Source: Dechloromonas sp.
Lineage (GTDB): Bacteria > Pseudomonadota > Gammaproteobacteria > Burkholderiales > Rhodocyclaceae
NCBI GenBank assembly: GCA_028687035.1
Contig: JAQUAX010000007.1
Span: 1-64,000, forward strand
DNA: 64,000 bases
Direction of reading: 5' to 3'
Position numbers and translations under genes: made by a program. Below are positions 24,481 to 32,327 of the stretch, one piece after another; positions within the stretch are counted from its first letter, which is position 1, and every line of letters begins with the position of its first letter. Under the pieces are notes generated by a model, which saw only the letters and a list, made by a program, of their open reading frames with translations, had not been told where the DNA came from and did no database searches.

Positions 24481-26367
24481 GTGATGTACAACCCGGCCCT
24501 GGGCGGTCGCCGACTGGCCTGGGTTTTTTCCGGCGCCCTCGTGCTGTTGTGGGGGGGCGTCGCGCTGGACGGCTGGCGGGCCGGCCTCGCCCTGCCGTTC
24601 CCGCTGTCCGCCGGGCTGGCCGGCAGCGTGCTGCTGGCCGCCGGCTTCGCATTCGCGCTGCGCGCCTTGCGCCAGTTCAGGTCGCAGCTTGAACTGCAGC
24701 GCTGGATCATCGACCAGGTTTCCGAGGCCGTGATGGTCGTCGACCGCGGCCAGCGCATCGTCGCGGTCAACCCGGCTTTCGAGCGCATTACCGGCTATCC
24801 TGTGGCCGACGCGCTCGGCCTGACGCCGCAATCCTTCGCCGTCGCCCAGCACGGTCCCGCCGCCTGGCCGGCGATCTGGGAGGCGCTGGCGACCTTCGGC
24901 CACTGGGAAGGCGAACTGTGGGCGCGGCGGCGGGACGGCGAACTCTACCCGACGCAGATGCGCATCCGCGCCGTCGCCGCCGACGGCCGGCGCCCGGCGC
25001 GTCATGTCGCGGTGTTTTCCGACGTCAGCGGACGCAAGGCGCAGGAAGCGCGCATCGATTACCTGGCCCGCCACGATCCGCTGACCGACCTGCCCAACCG
25101 CCTGGCCCTCGGCCATCACCTCGACGACACGCTGGCCCGCGCCACCCGCAGCGGCGAGCAGGTCGCCGTGCTGGTCATCGACCTCGACCATTTCAAGACG
25201 GTCAACGATTCGCTCGGCCACCACGCCGGCGACCGGCTGCTCGCCGAGATCGCCCGCCGGCTGCGCGGCGAGATCGATGCCGCGACCTGCCTTTTCCGGC
25301 TGGGCGGCGACGAATTCGCGATCGTCCGCAGCGGGCTGGCCGACGCCGACCCGGTCGTCGAACTGGTCGACCGCGTCGTCCGCGCCATCGCGCTGCCCTT
25401 CGACGTCGGCGGCTGCGCGCTGCGGGCCAGCCCGTCGCTGGGCATCAGTCTCTACCCGGGCGACGGCGACGACGGCCCGACGCTGCTGCGCAATGCCGAC
25501 ACCGCGCTGCATTTCGCCAAGTCGCGCGGGCGCAACAACCACCAGTTCTTCGCAGAACCGATGAAGGCCGCGGTCAACCGTCGCCTGCACGTCGAAAGCG
25601 AACTGTGGCAGGCGCTGGCCGAGAACCAGCTGGAGCTGCATTACCAGCCGCAGGTCGACCTGCTGGCCGGGCGCATCGTCGCCGTCGAGGCGCTGGTCCG
25701 CTGGCGGCATCCGCAGCGCGGCCTGGTCGCGCCGGGCGAATTCATCCCGGTCGCCGAGGAATGCGGGCTGATCGTTCCGCTCGGCCACTGGGTGCTGCTC
25801 GCCGCCTGCCGGCAGGCGCGCGCGTGGCGGGATGCGGGCATCGAGCTGGGCGGCGTCGCCGTCAATATCTCGGCGCTCCAGTTCCACCTGCCCGATTTCG
25901 CGCAATCGGTGCGCGCGGTGCTGGCCGAGACCGGTCTGCCGCCGGCCTGCCTGGAACTCGAGATCACCGAGACGACGCTGATGCGCGACGCCGATGCCGC
26001 CGCCGAAACGATGGCGCAGCTGAAGGCGATGGGCGTGATGCTGGCGATCGACGATTTCGGCACCGGCTATTCGTCGCTCGCCTACCTGCGCCGCTTCCCC
26101 GTCGACCGGCTGAAGATCGACCGCTCCTTCGTCGCCGACATCGGCGGCGAGCGCGATTCGTCGTCGCTGGTCGGCTCCATCGTCGCGCTCGGCCACGCGC
26201 TGGGGCTGGAACTGGTCGCCGAGGGCGTCGAGCGTCCCGAACAGGCCGAGTTCCTGCAGTTGCTCGAATGCCAGCGGGTCCAGGGCTACCATTTCTACCG
26301 TCCGCTGCCGGCGGACCAGCTGGAAGGGCTGGACGCCTTCTGCGGCGGCCCGCCGCGGGGCGCGTAG
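24481..26367 (+). CDS. PAS-GGDEF-EAL cyclic-di-GMP enzyme
   Basis: A protein of 628 residues. Two membrane helices near the N-terminus are followed by a PAS domain (WIIDQVSEAVMVVDRG, residues ~75-180). The GGDEF domain comes next, with RLGGDEFAIV intact and no RxxD inhibitory site at the expected place. The EAL domain has VEALVRWRHP, DDFGTGYSSLAYL and a late VAEGVERPEQ. Both catalytic motifs look usable, so it could make or break c-di-GMP. GTG 24481 and ATG 24484 are alternative starts. A TAGACT box lies at 24444-24449. The YcgR-like receptor at 28131 and lapG at 15630 may respond to its product. Confidence 0.9.
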   Translation: MMYNPALGGRRLAWVFSGALVLLWGGVALDGWRAGLALPFPLSAGLAGSVLLAAGFAFALRALRQFRSQLELQRWIIDQVSEAVMVVDRGQRIVAVNPAFERITGYPVADALGLTPQSFAVAQHGPAAWPAIWEALATFGHWEGELWARRRDGELYPTQMRIRAVAADGRRPARHVAVFSDVSGRKAQEARIDYLARHDPLTDLPNRLALGHHLDDTLARATRSGEQVAVLVIDLDHFKTVNDSLGHHAGDRLLAEIARRLRGEIDAATCLFRLGGDEFAIVRSGLADADPVVELVDRVVRAIALPFDVGGCALRASPSLGISLYPGDGDDGPTLLRNADTALHFAKSRGRNNHQFFAEPMKAAVNRRLHVESELWQALAENQLELHYQPQVDLLAGRIVAVEALVRWRHPQRGLVAPGEFIPVAEECGLIVPLGHWVLLAACRQARAWRDAGIELGGVAVNISALQFHLPDFAQSVRAVLAETGLPPACLELEITETTLMRDADAAAETMAQLKAMGVMLAIDDFGTGYSSLAYLRRFPVDRLKIDRSFVADIGGERDSSSLVGSIVALGHALGLELVAEGVERPEQAEFLQLLECQRVQGYHFYRPLPADQLEGLDAFCGGPPRGA

Positions 26368-26413
26368 CGCGGCCGTCCTGCTAGAATCCGGTCTTCTTCC
26401 CACGGAGTTCAGC

Positions 26414-27283
26414 ATGAAGATCGGATTCCTCGGCCTCGGCATCATGGGGCGCCCGATGGCGCTCAACCTGCTCAAGGGCGGCCACGAACTGACCGTCTGG
26501 GCGCGCCGCCCCGAATCGATGCAGCCGCTGCTCGACGCCGGTGCGACCGGCGCCGCCAGTCCGGCCGACGCGGCGCGCGGCGCCGAACTGCTGATCAGCA
26601 TGGTCGCCGATGCGCCGGACGTCGCCGAAGTGATGCGCGCCGCGCTGCCCGGCGCCGCGCCCGGCCTGGTCGCCGTCGACATGAGCACGATCGCCCCGGC
26701 CGCTGCCCGCCGCATCGGCGGGGAACTGGCCGCGGCCGGCGTCGATTTCGTCGATGCGCCGGTGTCCGGCGGCGAGGTCGGCGCCATCGCCGGCACGTTG
26801 TCCATCATGGCCGGCGGCAGCGCAGCGGCGTTTGCCAAGGCACAGCCGGCCTTCGCGTGCATGGGGAAAAACATTGTCCACGTCGGCGACGCCGGCGCCG
26901 GCCAGGTCGCCAAGGCGGCCAACCAGATCGTCACCGGCATGGGCGTGCTCGCCGTCGCCGAGGCCTACGCCTTCGCCGCGAAGAACGGCGTCGATGCCGG
27001 CAAGGTGCGCGAGGCGCTGCTCGGTGGCTTCGCCTATTCGAAGATCCTGGAAAACCACGGTCAACGCATGCTCGACCGCAATTTCAAGCCGGGCTTCAAG
27101 AGCTGGATGCACGAGAAGGACCTCAACATCGTGATGCAGACCGCGCACGAACTCGGCCTGTGCCTGCCCGGTTCGGCGGCGACCGCGCAGATGTTCAACG
27201 CGATGGTCGGTTCCGGCCTCGGCGAGGAGGATTCGATCGCCGTGCTGAAGCTGCTGGAAAAACTGTCGGGGCAAAGCGCGTGA
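26414..27283 (+). CDS. NAD(P)-dependent beta-hydroxyacid dehydrogenase (GlxR/HIBADH family), copy 1
   Basis: A protein of 289 residues. It begins KIGFLGLGIMGRPMALNLLK, the family NAD(P) site, and has FVDAPVSGGEVGAIAGTLSIM and the catalytic Lys region GAGQVAKAANQIVTGM. Enzymes of this group reduce tartronate semialdehyde or succinic semialdehyde, or oxidise 3-hydroxyisobutyrate; the specificity cannot be read off. The start follows ACGGAG, with TAGAAT at 26382-26387 upstream. It overlaps a paralogue by 4 bp. Confidence 0.9.
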   Translation: MKIGFLGLGIMGRPMALNLLKGGHELTVWARRPESMQPLLDAGATGAASPADAARGAELLISMVADAPDVAEVMRAALPGAAPGLVAVDMSTIAPAAARRIGGELAAAGVDFVDAPVSGGEVGAIAGTLSIMAGGSAAAFAKAQPAFACMGKNIVHVGDAGAGQVAKAANQIVTGMGVLAVAEAYAFAAKNGVDAGKVREALLGGFAYSKILENHGQRMLDRNFKPGFKSWMHEKDLNIVMQTAHELGLCLPGSAATAQMFNAMVGSGLGEEDSIAVLKLLEKLSGQSA

Positions 27284-28134
27284 AGGTCGGCTTCATCGGC
27301 CTCGGCGTCATGGGCCGCCCGATGGCGCTGCACCTGCACGCGGCCGGCCACGAATTGCACGTCTGGGCGCGTCGACCGCAGAGCGCCGAGGGCCTGCCGG
27401 CGACGGTCTGTGCGACGCCGGCCGAACTCGGCCGGGCCTGCGCCGTGGTGTTCACGGTGATCACGTCGAGCGCCGACGTCGAGGCCGTCGCGCTCGGCCC
27501 GGACGGCCTGATCGAGGGCATGGCGCCCGGTTCGGTGCTGGTCGATTGCTCGACCATCGCGCCCGACGTCGCCCGCCGCATCGCCGGCCGGCTCGCTGAA
27601 AAGGGCATCGACATGCTCGACGCGCCGGTGTCCGGCGGCGCCCAGGGGGCGATCGCCGCGACGCTGGCGATCATGGCCGGCGGCGACGCCGCGGTGCTGG
27701 AGCGGGTCCGCCCGCTGCTCGACTGCCTGGGCCAGCGCATCGTCCATGTTGGACCGAACGGCGCCGGCCAGGTCGCCAAGGCCTGCAACCAGATGATCAT
27801 GGTCGCCGCGATCCAGGCGGCGGCCGAGGCGATGCGCCTGGCCGCCGCGTCCGGCGTCGATTGCGGCAAGGTCCGGCAGGCGCTGGCCGGCGGTTCCGCC
27901 GCGTCGCGTGTGCTCGACGTGATGGGCGAGCGCATGGTCCGCCGCGATTTCGCGGCCGGCATCGAGGCCCGGCTGCACCACAAGGACTACGGGCTGGTGC
28001 TGCAGGCGGCGCGGGAATCGGGCGTGCCGCTGCCGTTGACCGCGGTCGTCGGCCAGCAGCTCAACGCGCTGATGGCGCAGGGCTGGGGGCAGGACGACAC
28101 GGCGTCGCTGCTGCGGGTGCTCGAACTGACATGA
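27280..28134 (+). CDS. NAD(P)-dependent beta-hydroxyacid dehydrogenase, copy 2
   Basis: A protein of 284 residues. GTG 27280 overlaps the stop of copy 1 (GTGA). It starts VKVGFIGLGVMGRPMALHLH and shares MLDAPVSGGAQGAIAATLAI and GAGQVAKACNQMIMVA with its neighbour. It is clearly a paralogue arisen by tandem duplication, but with enough differences to suggest old divergence. The long open frame upstream to 26857 is a shadow inside copy 1. The stop overlaps the start of the YcgR-like gene by 4 bp, so all three are likely co-translated. Confidence 0.9.
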   Translation: MKVGFIGLGVMGRPMALHLHAAGHELHVWARRPQSAEGLPATVCATPAELGRACAVVFTVITSSADVEAVALGPDGLIEGMAPGSVLVDCSTIAPDVARRIAGRLAEKGIDMLDAPVSGGAQGAIAATLAIMAGGDAAVLERVRPLLDCLGQRIVHVGPNGAGQVAKACNQMIMVAAIQAAAEAMRLAAASGVDCGKVRQALAGGSAASRVLDVMGERMVRRDFAAGIEARLHHKDYGLVLQAARESGVPLPLTAVVGQQLNALMAQGWGQDDTASLLRVLELT

Positions 28135-28874
28135 CCCAGATCGCCCAGCTGAGCGAAGCCGAGATCGACGAGCGTTTCCGCATCGTCGGCGCGCGGCCGG
28201 TCGCTTTCCTGCTCGCCGGCTTCGCCAAGGAGAACGACGCCTTCTCGGTGCATTTCCGCGACGGCGACGAGATGTTCCTGAGCACGCTGCTCGCTGCCGA
28301 CGCGGAACGCGGGCGGCTGATCTTCGACTGCAGCGGCAGCCAGGACACCAACCGGCGCTTCCTGGCCTGCGAGCGCAGCGCCTTCGTCGGCCGCCCCGGC
28401 GGCGTGCTGGTCCAGTTCCACGTCGGCCAGGCCCGCGAGATCCTGTTCGGCGGCAGCAAGGCCTTCATCGTGCCGCTGCCGGATTCGGTGATCCGGCTGC
28501 AGCGGCGCGAGCATTTCCGGATCGAGACGCCGCGCGTCAATCCGCTCGAATTCTTCGGCCGGATGCCGGACGGCGGCCTGCTCCGCCTGGTCGTGCACGA
28601 CATCTCGGTCGGCGGCATCGGCGCCGACACGACGGTTCAGCCGGCAGGCATCGAAACCGGCCTGGTGCTGCCCAACTGCCATTTCTCGCTACCCGGCGAC
28701 AGCCGCGACATGTTCTTCAGCGCGACGGTGCGTCACGTCCGCGAACTGTCGAGCCGCGCCGGCACCCGGCTGTGGCGCATCGGCCTGCAGTTCAACGACC
28801 TGCCGACCGGCGACCAGACGCGCATCCAGCGCTACATCGCCAAGGTCGAGCGCGAGCGCCACGAACTGATCTGA
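28131..28874 (+). CDS. ycgR: YcgR-like flagellar brake protein with PilZ domain
   Basis: A protein of 247 residues. An N-terminal YcgR domain (residues ~1-115) is followed by a PilZ domain. The c-di-GMP-binding signatures are both present: RREHFR (RxxxR) at ~125 and DISVGG (DxSxxG) at ~162. In enterics, c-di-GMP-bound YcgR slows the flagellar motor. ATG 28131 overlaps the preceding stop. No flagellar genes are in the window. It could equally act as a general c-di-GMP receptor. Confidence 0.88.
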   Translation: MTQIAQLSEAEIDERFRIVGARPVAFLLAGFAKENDAFSVHFRDGDEMFLSTLLAADAERGRLIFDCSGSQDTNRRFLACERSAFVGRPGGVLVQFHVGQAREILFGGSKAFIVPLPDSVIRLQRREHFRIETPRVNPLEFFGRMPDGGLLRLVVHDISVGGIGADTTVQPAGIETGLVLPNCHFSLPGDSRDMFFSATVRHVRELSSRAGTRLWRIGLQFNDLPTGDQTRIQRYIAKVERERHELI

Positions 28875-28878
28875 AGCC

Positions 28879-29832
28879 TCAGGCGCACTCGTCGCACAGG
28901 TGGATCTCGACGGTCGCATGCACGATTTCCTCGTGCACGGCGAGCGCCGACCGGATGGCCAGCGGCGTCAGCGCCGCGTCGTGGGTCAGCAGCCCGAGCG
29001 CGCAGGCGTAGGCGCCGTTGCCGACGCGCCAGACGTGCAGGTCGGTGATCTGCGTGCCGCCGCCGGCCGGCAGCCCGGCGACGACGGCGCGGATTTCCTC
29101 GACCACCGGATGGTCCATTTCGCGGTCGAGCAGCACGCGGCCGGTCTGGACGATCAGTTTTTTTGCCCACAGGCCGACCAGCAGCGCGCCGACCAGGCCC
29201 ATCGCCGGGTCCAGCCAGGACCAGCCCCACAGCCAGCCGCCGGCCAGCGCGGCGATCGCCAGCAGCGAGGTCAGCGCGTCGGTGATCACGTGGATGTAGG
29301 CAGCCTTCAGGTTCAGGTCGTCGTGGTGATGATGACCGTGTCCGTGGTCATGGTCATGGTCATGATGGTGGTCGTGGGCCTGCCCGAGAATCAGCGCGCA
29401 GACGACGTTGACCGCGAGGCCGAGCGCGGCGACGGCGATCGCTTCGGCGTAGCGGATCGGTTGCGGCGACCACAGGCGCTCGAGCGAGCCGAAGACCATC
29501 GCGCCGGCGATGCCGAGCAGGAACAGCGCGCTGGTGTAGCCCGCCAGCACCTCGATCTTCCAGGTGCCGAACGCGAAGCTCGGGTCGTCGGCATACTTGC
29601 GCGACGCGGCGTACGCGAAGGCGGCCAGGCCGATGGCCAGCGCGTGCGAGCTCATGTGCCAGCCGTCGGCGAGCAGCGCCATCGAGTTGAAGGCCAGCCC
29701 GGCGGCGATCTCGACGACCATGGTCGCCAGCGTGATCCACAGCACCGCGCGCGTGCCGCGCTCGGCGGCCGGGTTGCCGCTGCCGTAGCGGTGCGCGTGG
29801 CCCCAGCGCGACAGGTCGTGGTGCGGTCCCAT
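28879..29832 (-). CDS. dmeF: CDF-family metal exporter with His-rich loop (DmeF-like)
   Basis: A protein of 317 residues with six hydrophobic segments. HMSS plus the NSMALLADGWHMSSH stretch and HVITDALTS provide the paired metal-binding His/Asp sites of cation diffusion facilitators. Between TM4 and TM5 is a loop of alternating His and Asp (about residues 150-172), typical of Co/Ni exporters of the DmeF type. The C-terminal cytoplasmic domain ends EIHLCDECA. The start codon overlaps the stop of the toxin gene upstream (TGATG), so it is probably read as the third gene of that operon. Confidence 0.85.
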   Translation of the reverse strand: MGPHHDLSRWGHAHRYGSGNPAAERGTRAVLWITLATMVVEIAAGLAFNSMALLADGWHMSSHALAIGLAAFAYAASRKYADDPSFAFGTWKIEVLAGYTSALFLLGIAGAMVFGSLERLWSPQPIRYAEAIAVAALGLAVNVVCALILGQAHDHHHDHDHDHGHGHHHHDDLNLKAAYIHVITDALTSLLAIAALAGGWLWGWSWLDPAMGLVGALLVGLWAKKLIVQTGRVLLDREMDHPVVEEIRAVVAGLPAGGGTQITDLHVWRVGNGAYACALGLLTHDAALTPLAIRSALAVHEEIVHATVEIHLCDECA

Positions 29833-30215
29833 CAGAACTCTCCCGGGTACATCAACTGGCGTTGGTGCTTCAAGGCCAGCAGCACCACGTCGCTGTCGGA
29901 ATGGGCGTACAGAACGATGTGCTGGCCGACAACGTACTCCCGCAGGTGAGGCAGCCCGGCTTGTTCAGCCAGTTGCCGAACGGCGTCGGCCTTCAGTGCG
30001 GCCTGTGCAGATTGCGCAGCCAGGAAGCGCGCCGGCCGACCGCTGGCCGGTGACCACGCCAGAATGGCGACCATGTCGCGGAGGTCTTGTTTCAGCCTGC
30101 TCAGGCGGGCATCTGCCGTCTCCGCATCCTGGATCAGAAAGAACCGGTGGGCGGCATCCAGATTGGCCAGGAAATTCGGTGCGGCGTCGACCTTGGCGTT
30201 TGACGGCAAGGCCAT
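29832..30215 (-). CDS. ParE/RelE-superfamily toxin-like protein
   Basis: A protein of 127 residues. The C-terminal third (LREYVVGQHIVLYAHSDSDV and LLALKHQRQLMY) has the beta-strand pattern of ParE/RelE toxins. The ~75-residue helical N-terminal part is longer than usual. It lies 4 bp after a Phd-like antitoxin gene. Known relatives cleave mRNA on ribosomes or poison gyrase; which applies is not clear. Confidence 0.7.
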   Translation of the reverse strand: MALPSNAKVDAAPNFLANLDAAHRFFLIQDAETADARLSRLKQDLRDMVAILAWSPASGRPARFLAAQSAQAALKADAVRQLAEQAGLPHLREYVVGQHIVLYAHSDSDVVLLALKHQRQLMYPGEF

Positions 30216-30219
30216 GACT

Positions 30220-30495
30220 TCAGGACAGGGCTTTCAGCAGGTCGGCGTGCGATACGCGACGCCCGGCGAGAACTTCCCGCAAACCGGCTTCCGCTTCGCC
30301 CAGCAGCACCAGGCTGGCATGCTCGGCCTCCAGTGCATGGTAGTAATCCAGTTTTCTCGCATCGACGATGGCGACGTAAGCGGCCCCGTTCTTGGTCAGC
30401 AGCTTTTCGGCACCGGCGACGACTTCGTCGGAAAGCTCGGTCAGGCGAGCCCGCGCCTCGCTGATCGGCACAACATCCAGGGCTGAGAAGCTCAT
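30220..30495 (-). CDS. Phd/YefM-like antitoxin
   Basis: A protein of 91 residues from ATG 30495; the open frame to 30561 lacks a ribosome site, whereas AAAGGACGG precedes 30495. The N-terminus (VPISEARARLTELSDEVV, then KLLTKNGAAYVAIVDARKLD) is the Phd/YefM DNA-binding fold, and the helical C-terminus would wrap the toxin. The complex usually represses its own promoter. Confidence 0.8.
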   Translation of the reverse strand: MSFSALDVVPISEARARLTELSDEVVAGAEKLLTKNGAAYVAIVDARKLDYYHALEAEHASLVLLGEAEAGLREVLAGRRVSHADLLKALS

Positions 30496-30515
30496 GATCC
30501 GTCCTTTAATGAATA

Positions 30516-30532
30516 CGTTAACGCTTAGTGTA
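30516..30532 (-). promoter_or_regulatory. Extended -10 and palindrome for the Phd/ParE operon
   Basis: On the - strand, TGCTACACT (an extended -10, TACACT at 30527-30532) is followed by the perfect palindrome CGTTAACG (30516-30523) near the expected start point. This is a suitable operator for the antitoxin. No good -35 is seen. Confidence 0.4.
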
Positions 30533-30567
30533 GCAGACGATTTCGGGCCTCTGCGCGGCAAGCCTTT

Positions 30568-31197
30568 TCATTGCTGGCCGTAGCCCTTGAATTTCCCGAT
30601 GACCTCGGCCATTTCGGCGGCCGACAGCAGCACCGGGCTGCCGAGCTGGCAGGCACGCCAGTACTGCTCGCACAGTTCCTCCAGCTCGACGGCCAGCGCG
30701 AAGGCCTCGGCCAGGTCGCGGCCGGCGACGAGCAGGCCGTGGTTGGCGAGCAGGCAGGCCTTGCGGCCTTCCATCGCGGCGAGCGCCGCGGTCGACAGTT
30801 CCGCCGAGCCGAAAATGGCATAGTCGGCGCAGCGCACGGTGTCGCCGCCGAAGCGGGCGATCATGTAGTGGAAGGGCGGGATGTCCACGCGCAGGCAGGC
30901 CAGGCTGACCGCGAACGGCGAATGCGCGTGCAGCACGGCGCCGACTTCCGGGCGGCTCGCGTAGAGGTCGCGGTGGAAGCGCCATTCGGACGACGGCTTG
31001 CGCTGGCCCGCCGACGTGCCGTCGAGCGCCAGGCGCGGGATGTCGTCGGGCAGCAGCGCGTCGTACGCCATGCCGGTCGGCGTGATCAGGAAGCCGTCGC
31101 CGTTGCGCACGCTGAGGTTGCCGGCGGTGCCGCGGTTCAGCCCGGCCGGGCGCATCGCCTGCGCGGCGGCGATCAGTTCGGCGCGCGGGTCAGCCAT
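30568..31197 (-). CDS. Class II aldolase, probable 5-deoxyribulose-phosphate aldolase
   Basis: A protein of 209 residues. GTAGNLSVRNGDGFLITPTGM, the catalytic Glu in PSSEWRFHRDLY, the metal ligands HAHS, and a further His in LLANHGLLV are the L-fuculose-phosphate aldolase pattern. It overlaps mtnA by 8 bp. Next to mtnA, two roles are possible: MtnB dehydratase of methionine salvage, or the aldolase of the dihydroxyacetone-phosphate shunt, which splits the MtnA product. The fuculose-aldolase-like motifs favour the second. Confidence 0.75.
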   Translation of the reverse strand: MADPRAELIAAAQAMRPAGLNRGTAGNLSVRNGDGFLITPTGMAYDALLPDDIPRLALDGTSAGQRKPSSEWRFHRDLYASRPEVGAVLHAHSPFAVSLACLRVDIPPFHYMIARFGGDTVRCADYAIFGSAELSTAALAAMEGRKACLLANHGLLVAGRDLAEAFALAVELEELCEQYWRACQLGSPVLLSAAEMAEVIGKFKGYGQQ

Positions 31198-32278
31198 GGC
31201 TTTCCTCCGGGTACAGGGCCTGCAGGGCGGCGGTGCTGGCCGGGCAGTCGCCGCGCTCGGTGATGATCGCGGTGACCAGCCGGGCCGGCGTCACGTCGAA
31301 AGCCGGGTTGGCGACCGCCTCGCCATCCGGCAGCTGCTGCAGCGCCGACGGCTGACCGTGCGCGTCGATGCCTTGCACATGGCGGAATTCGCCGGCTTCG
31401 CGCTCCTCGATCCGGATGTAGCGGCCGTCGGTCAGGTCGAAATCCAGCGTCGGGCGCGGCGCCGCGACGTAGAACGGGATGCCGCTGTCGGCGCAGGCCA
31501 GCGCCTTCAGGTAGGTGCCGACCTTGTTGGCGACGTCGCCGTTGGCGGCGATCCGGTCGGCGCCGACGATCACCGCATCGACGCGGCCCTCGCGCATCAG
31601 GATGCCGGCCGCGTTGTCGGCGATCAGCGTGTGCGGCACGCCGTGCTGGGCCAGTTCCCACGCGGTCAGCAGGCCCTGGTTGCGCGGCCGCGTCTCGGAC
31701 ACCCAGACATGCACCGGCAGCCCGGCGTCGTACGCGGCATAGACCGGCGCCAGCGCGGTACCGCCATCGACGGTGGCCAGCCAGCCGGCGTTGCAGTGCG
31801 TCATCAGGTTCAGCACGCTGCCGTGCCGGCGCGGCACCTGGCGCAGCAGGCGCAGGCCGTGCCGGCCGATCGCCAGGTTCTGCGCGACGTCCTCGTCGGC
31901 GATCGCCGCGGCTTCCCGCCATGCGGCCTCGACGCGCTCGCCGGGCGGCAGCGGCTGCAGGCGCTGCCACATCCGGGTCAGCGCCCACTGCAGGTTGACC
32001 GCGGTCGGCCGGGTGCGCAGCAGGAGGTCGAAGGCGTGTTCGAGGCCGGCATCGTCGGCCGCGGCGCCGAGCGCGATGGCCAGCCCGTAGGCGGCGGTCG
32101 CGCCGATCAGCGGTGCGCCGCGCACCTGCATCGCGCGGATCGCGTGCGCCGCCTCGTCCAGCGTGCCGACGCGGACCCAGTGCAGCGCATGCGGCAGCCG
32201 GGTCTGGTCGATGATGTCGATGACGCGCGTCCCGGGGTGGGCGCGCAGCGTGCGGGTGGGGGTGCCGTCGATGTTCAT
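31190..32278 (-). CDS. mtnA: S-methyl-5-thioribose-1-phosphate isomerase
   Basis: A protein of 362 residues, normal length, from ATG 32278. IRAMQVRGAPLIGATAAYGL, the catalytic Cys in NLMTHCNAG and the Asp in IVGADRIAANGDVANKVGTY are the MtnA signatures. The enzyme converts methylthioribose-1-phosphate to the ribulose form in salvage of the methylthioadenosine produced by polyamine synthesis. The downstream overlapping aldolase would use its product. The aminotransferase on the other strand starts 49 bp away. Confidence 0.92.
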   Translation of the reverse strand: MNIDGTPTRTLRAHPGTRVIDIIDQTRLPHALHWVRVGTLDEAAHAIRAMQVRGAPLIGATAAYGLAIALGAAADDAGLEHAFDLLLRTRPTAVNLQWALTRMWQRLQPLPPGERVEAAWREAAAIADEDVAQNLAIGRHGLRLLRQVPRRHGSVLNLMTHCNAGWLATVDGGTALAPVYAAYDAGLPVHVWVSETRPRNQGLLTAWELAQHGVPHTLIADNAAGILMREGRVDAVIVGADRIAANGDVANKVGTYLKALACADSGIPFYVAAPRPTLDFDLTDGRYIRIEEREAGEFRHVQGIDAHGQPSALQQLPDGEAVANPAFDVTPARLVTAIITERGDCPASTAALQALYPEESHG

Positions 32279-32327
32279 GGGGAGGATTGTGGCATAGTGC
32301 GTCGCTCGCCCACTACCCGCCCGCGCC

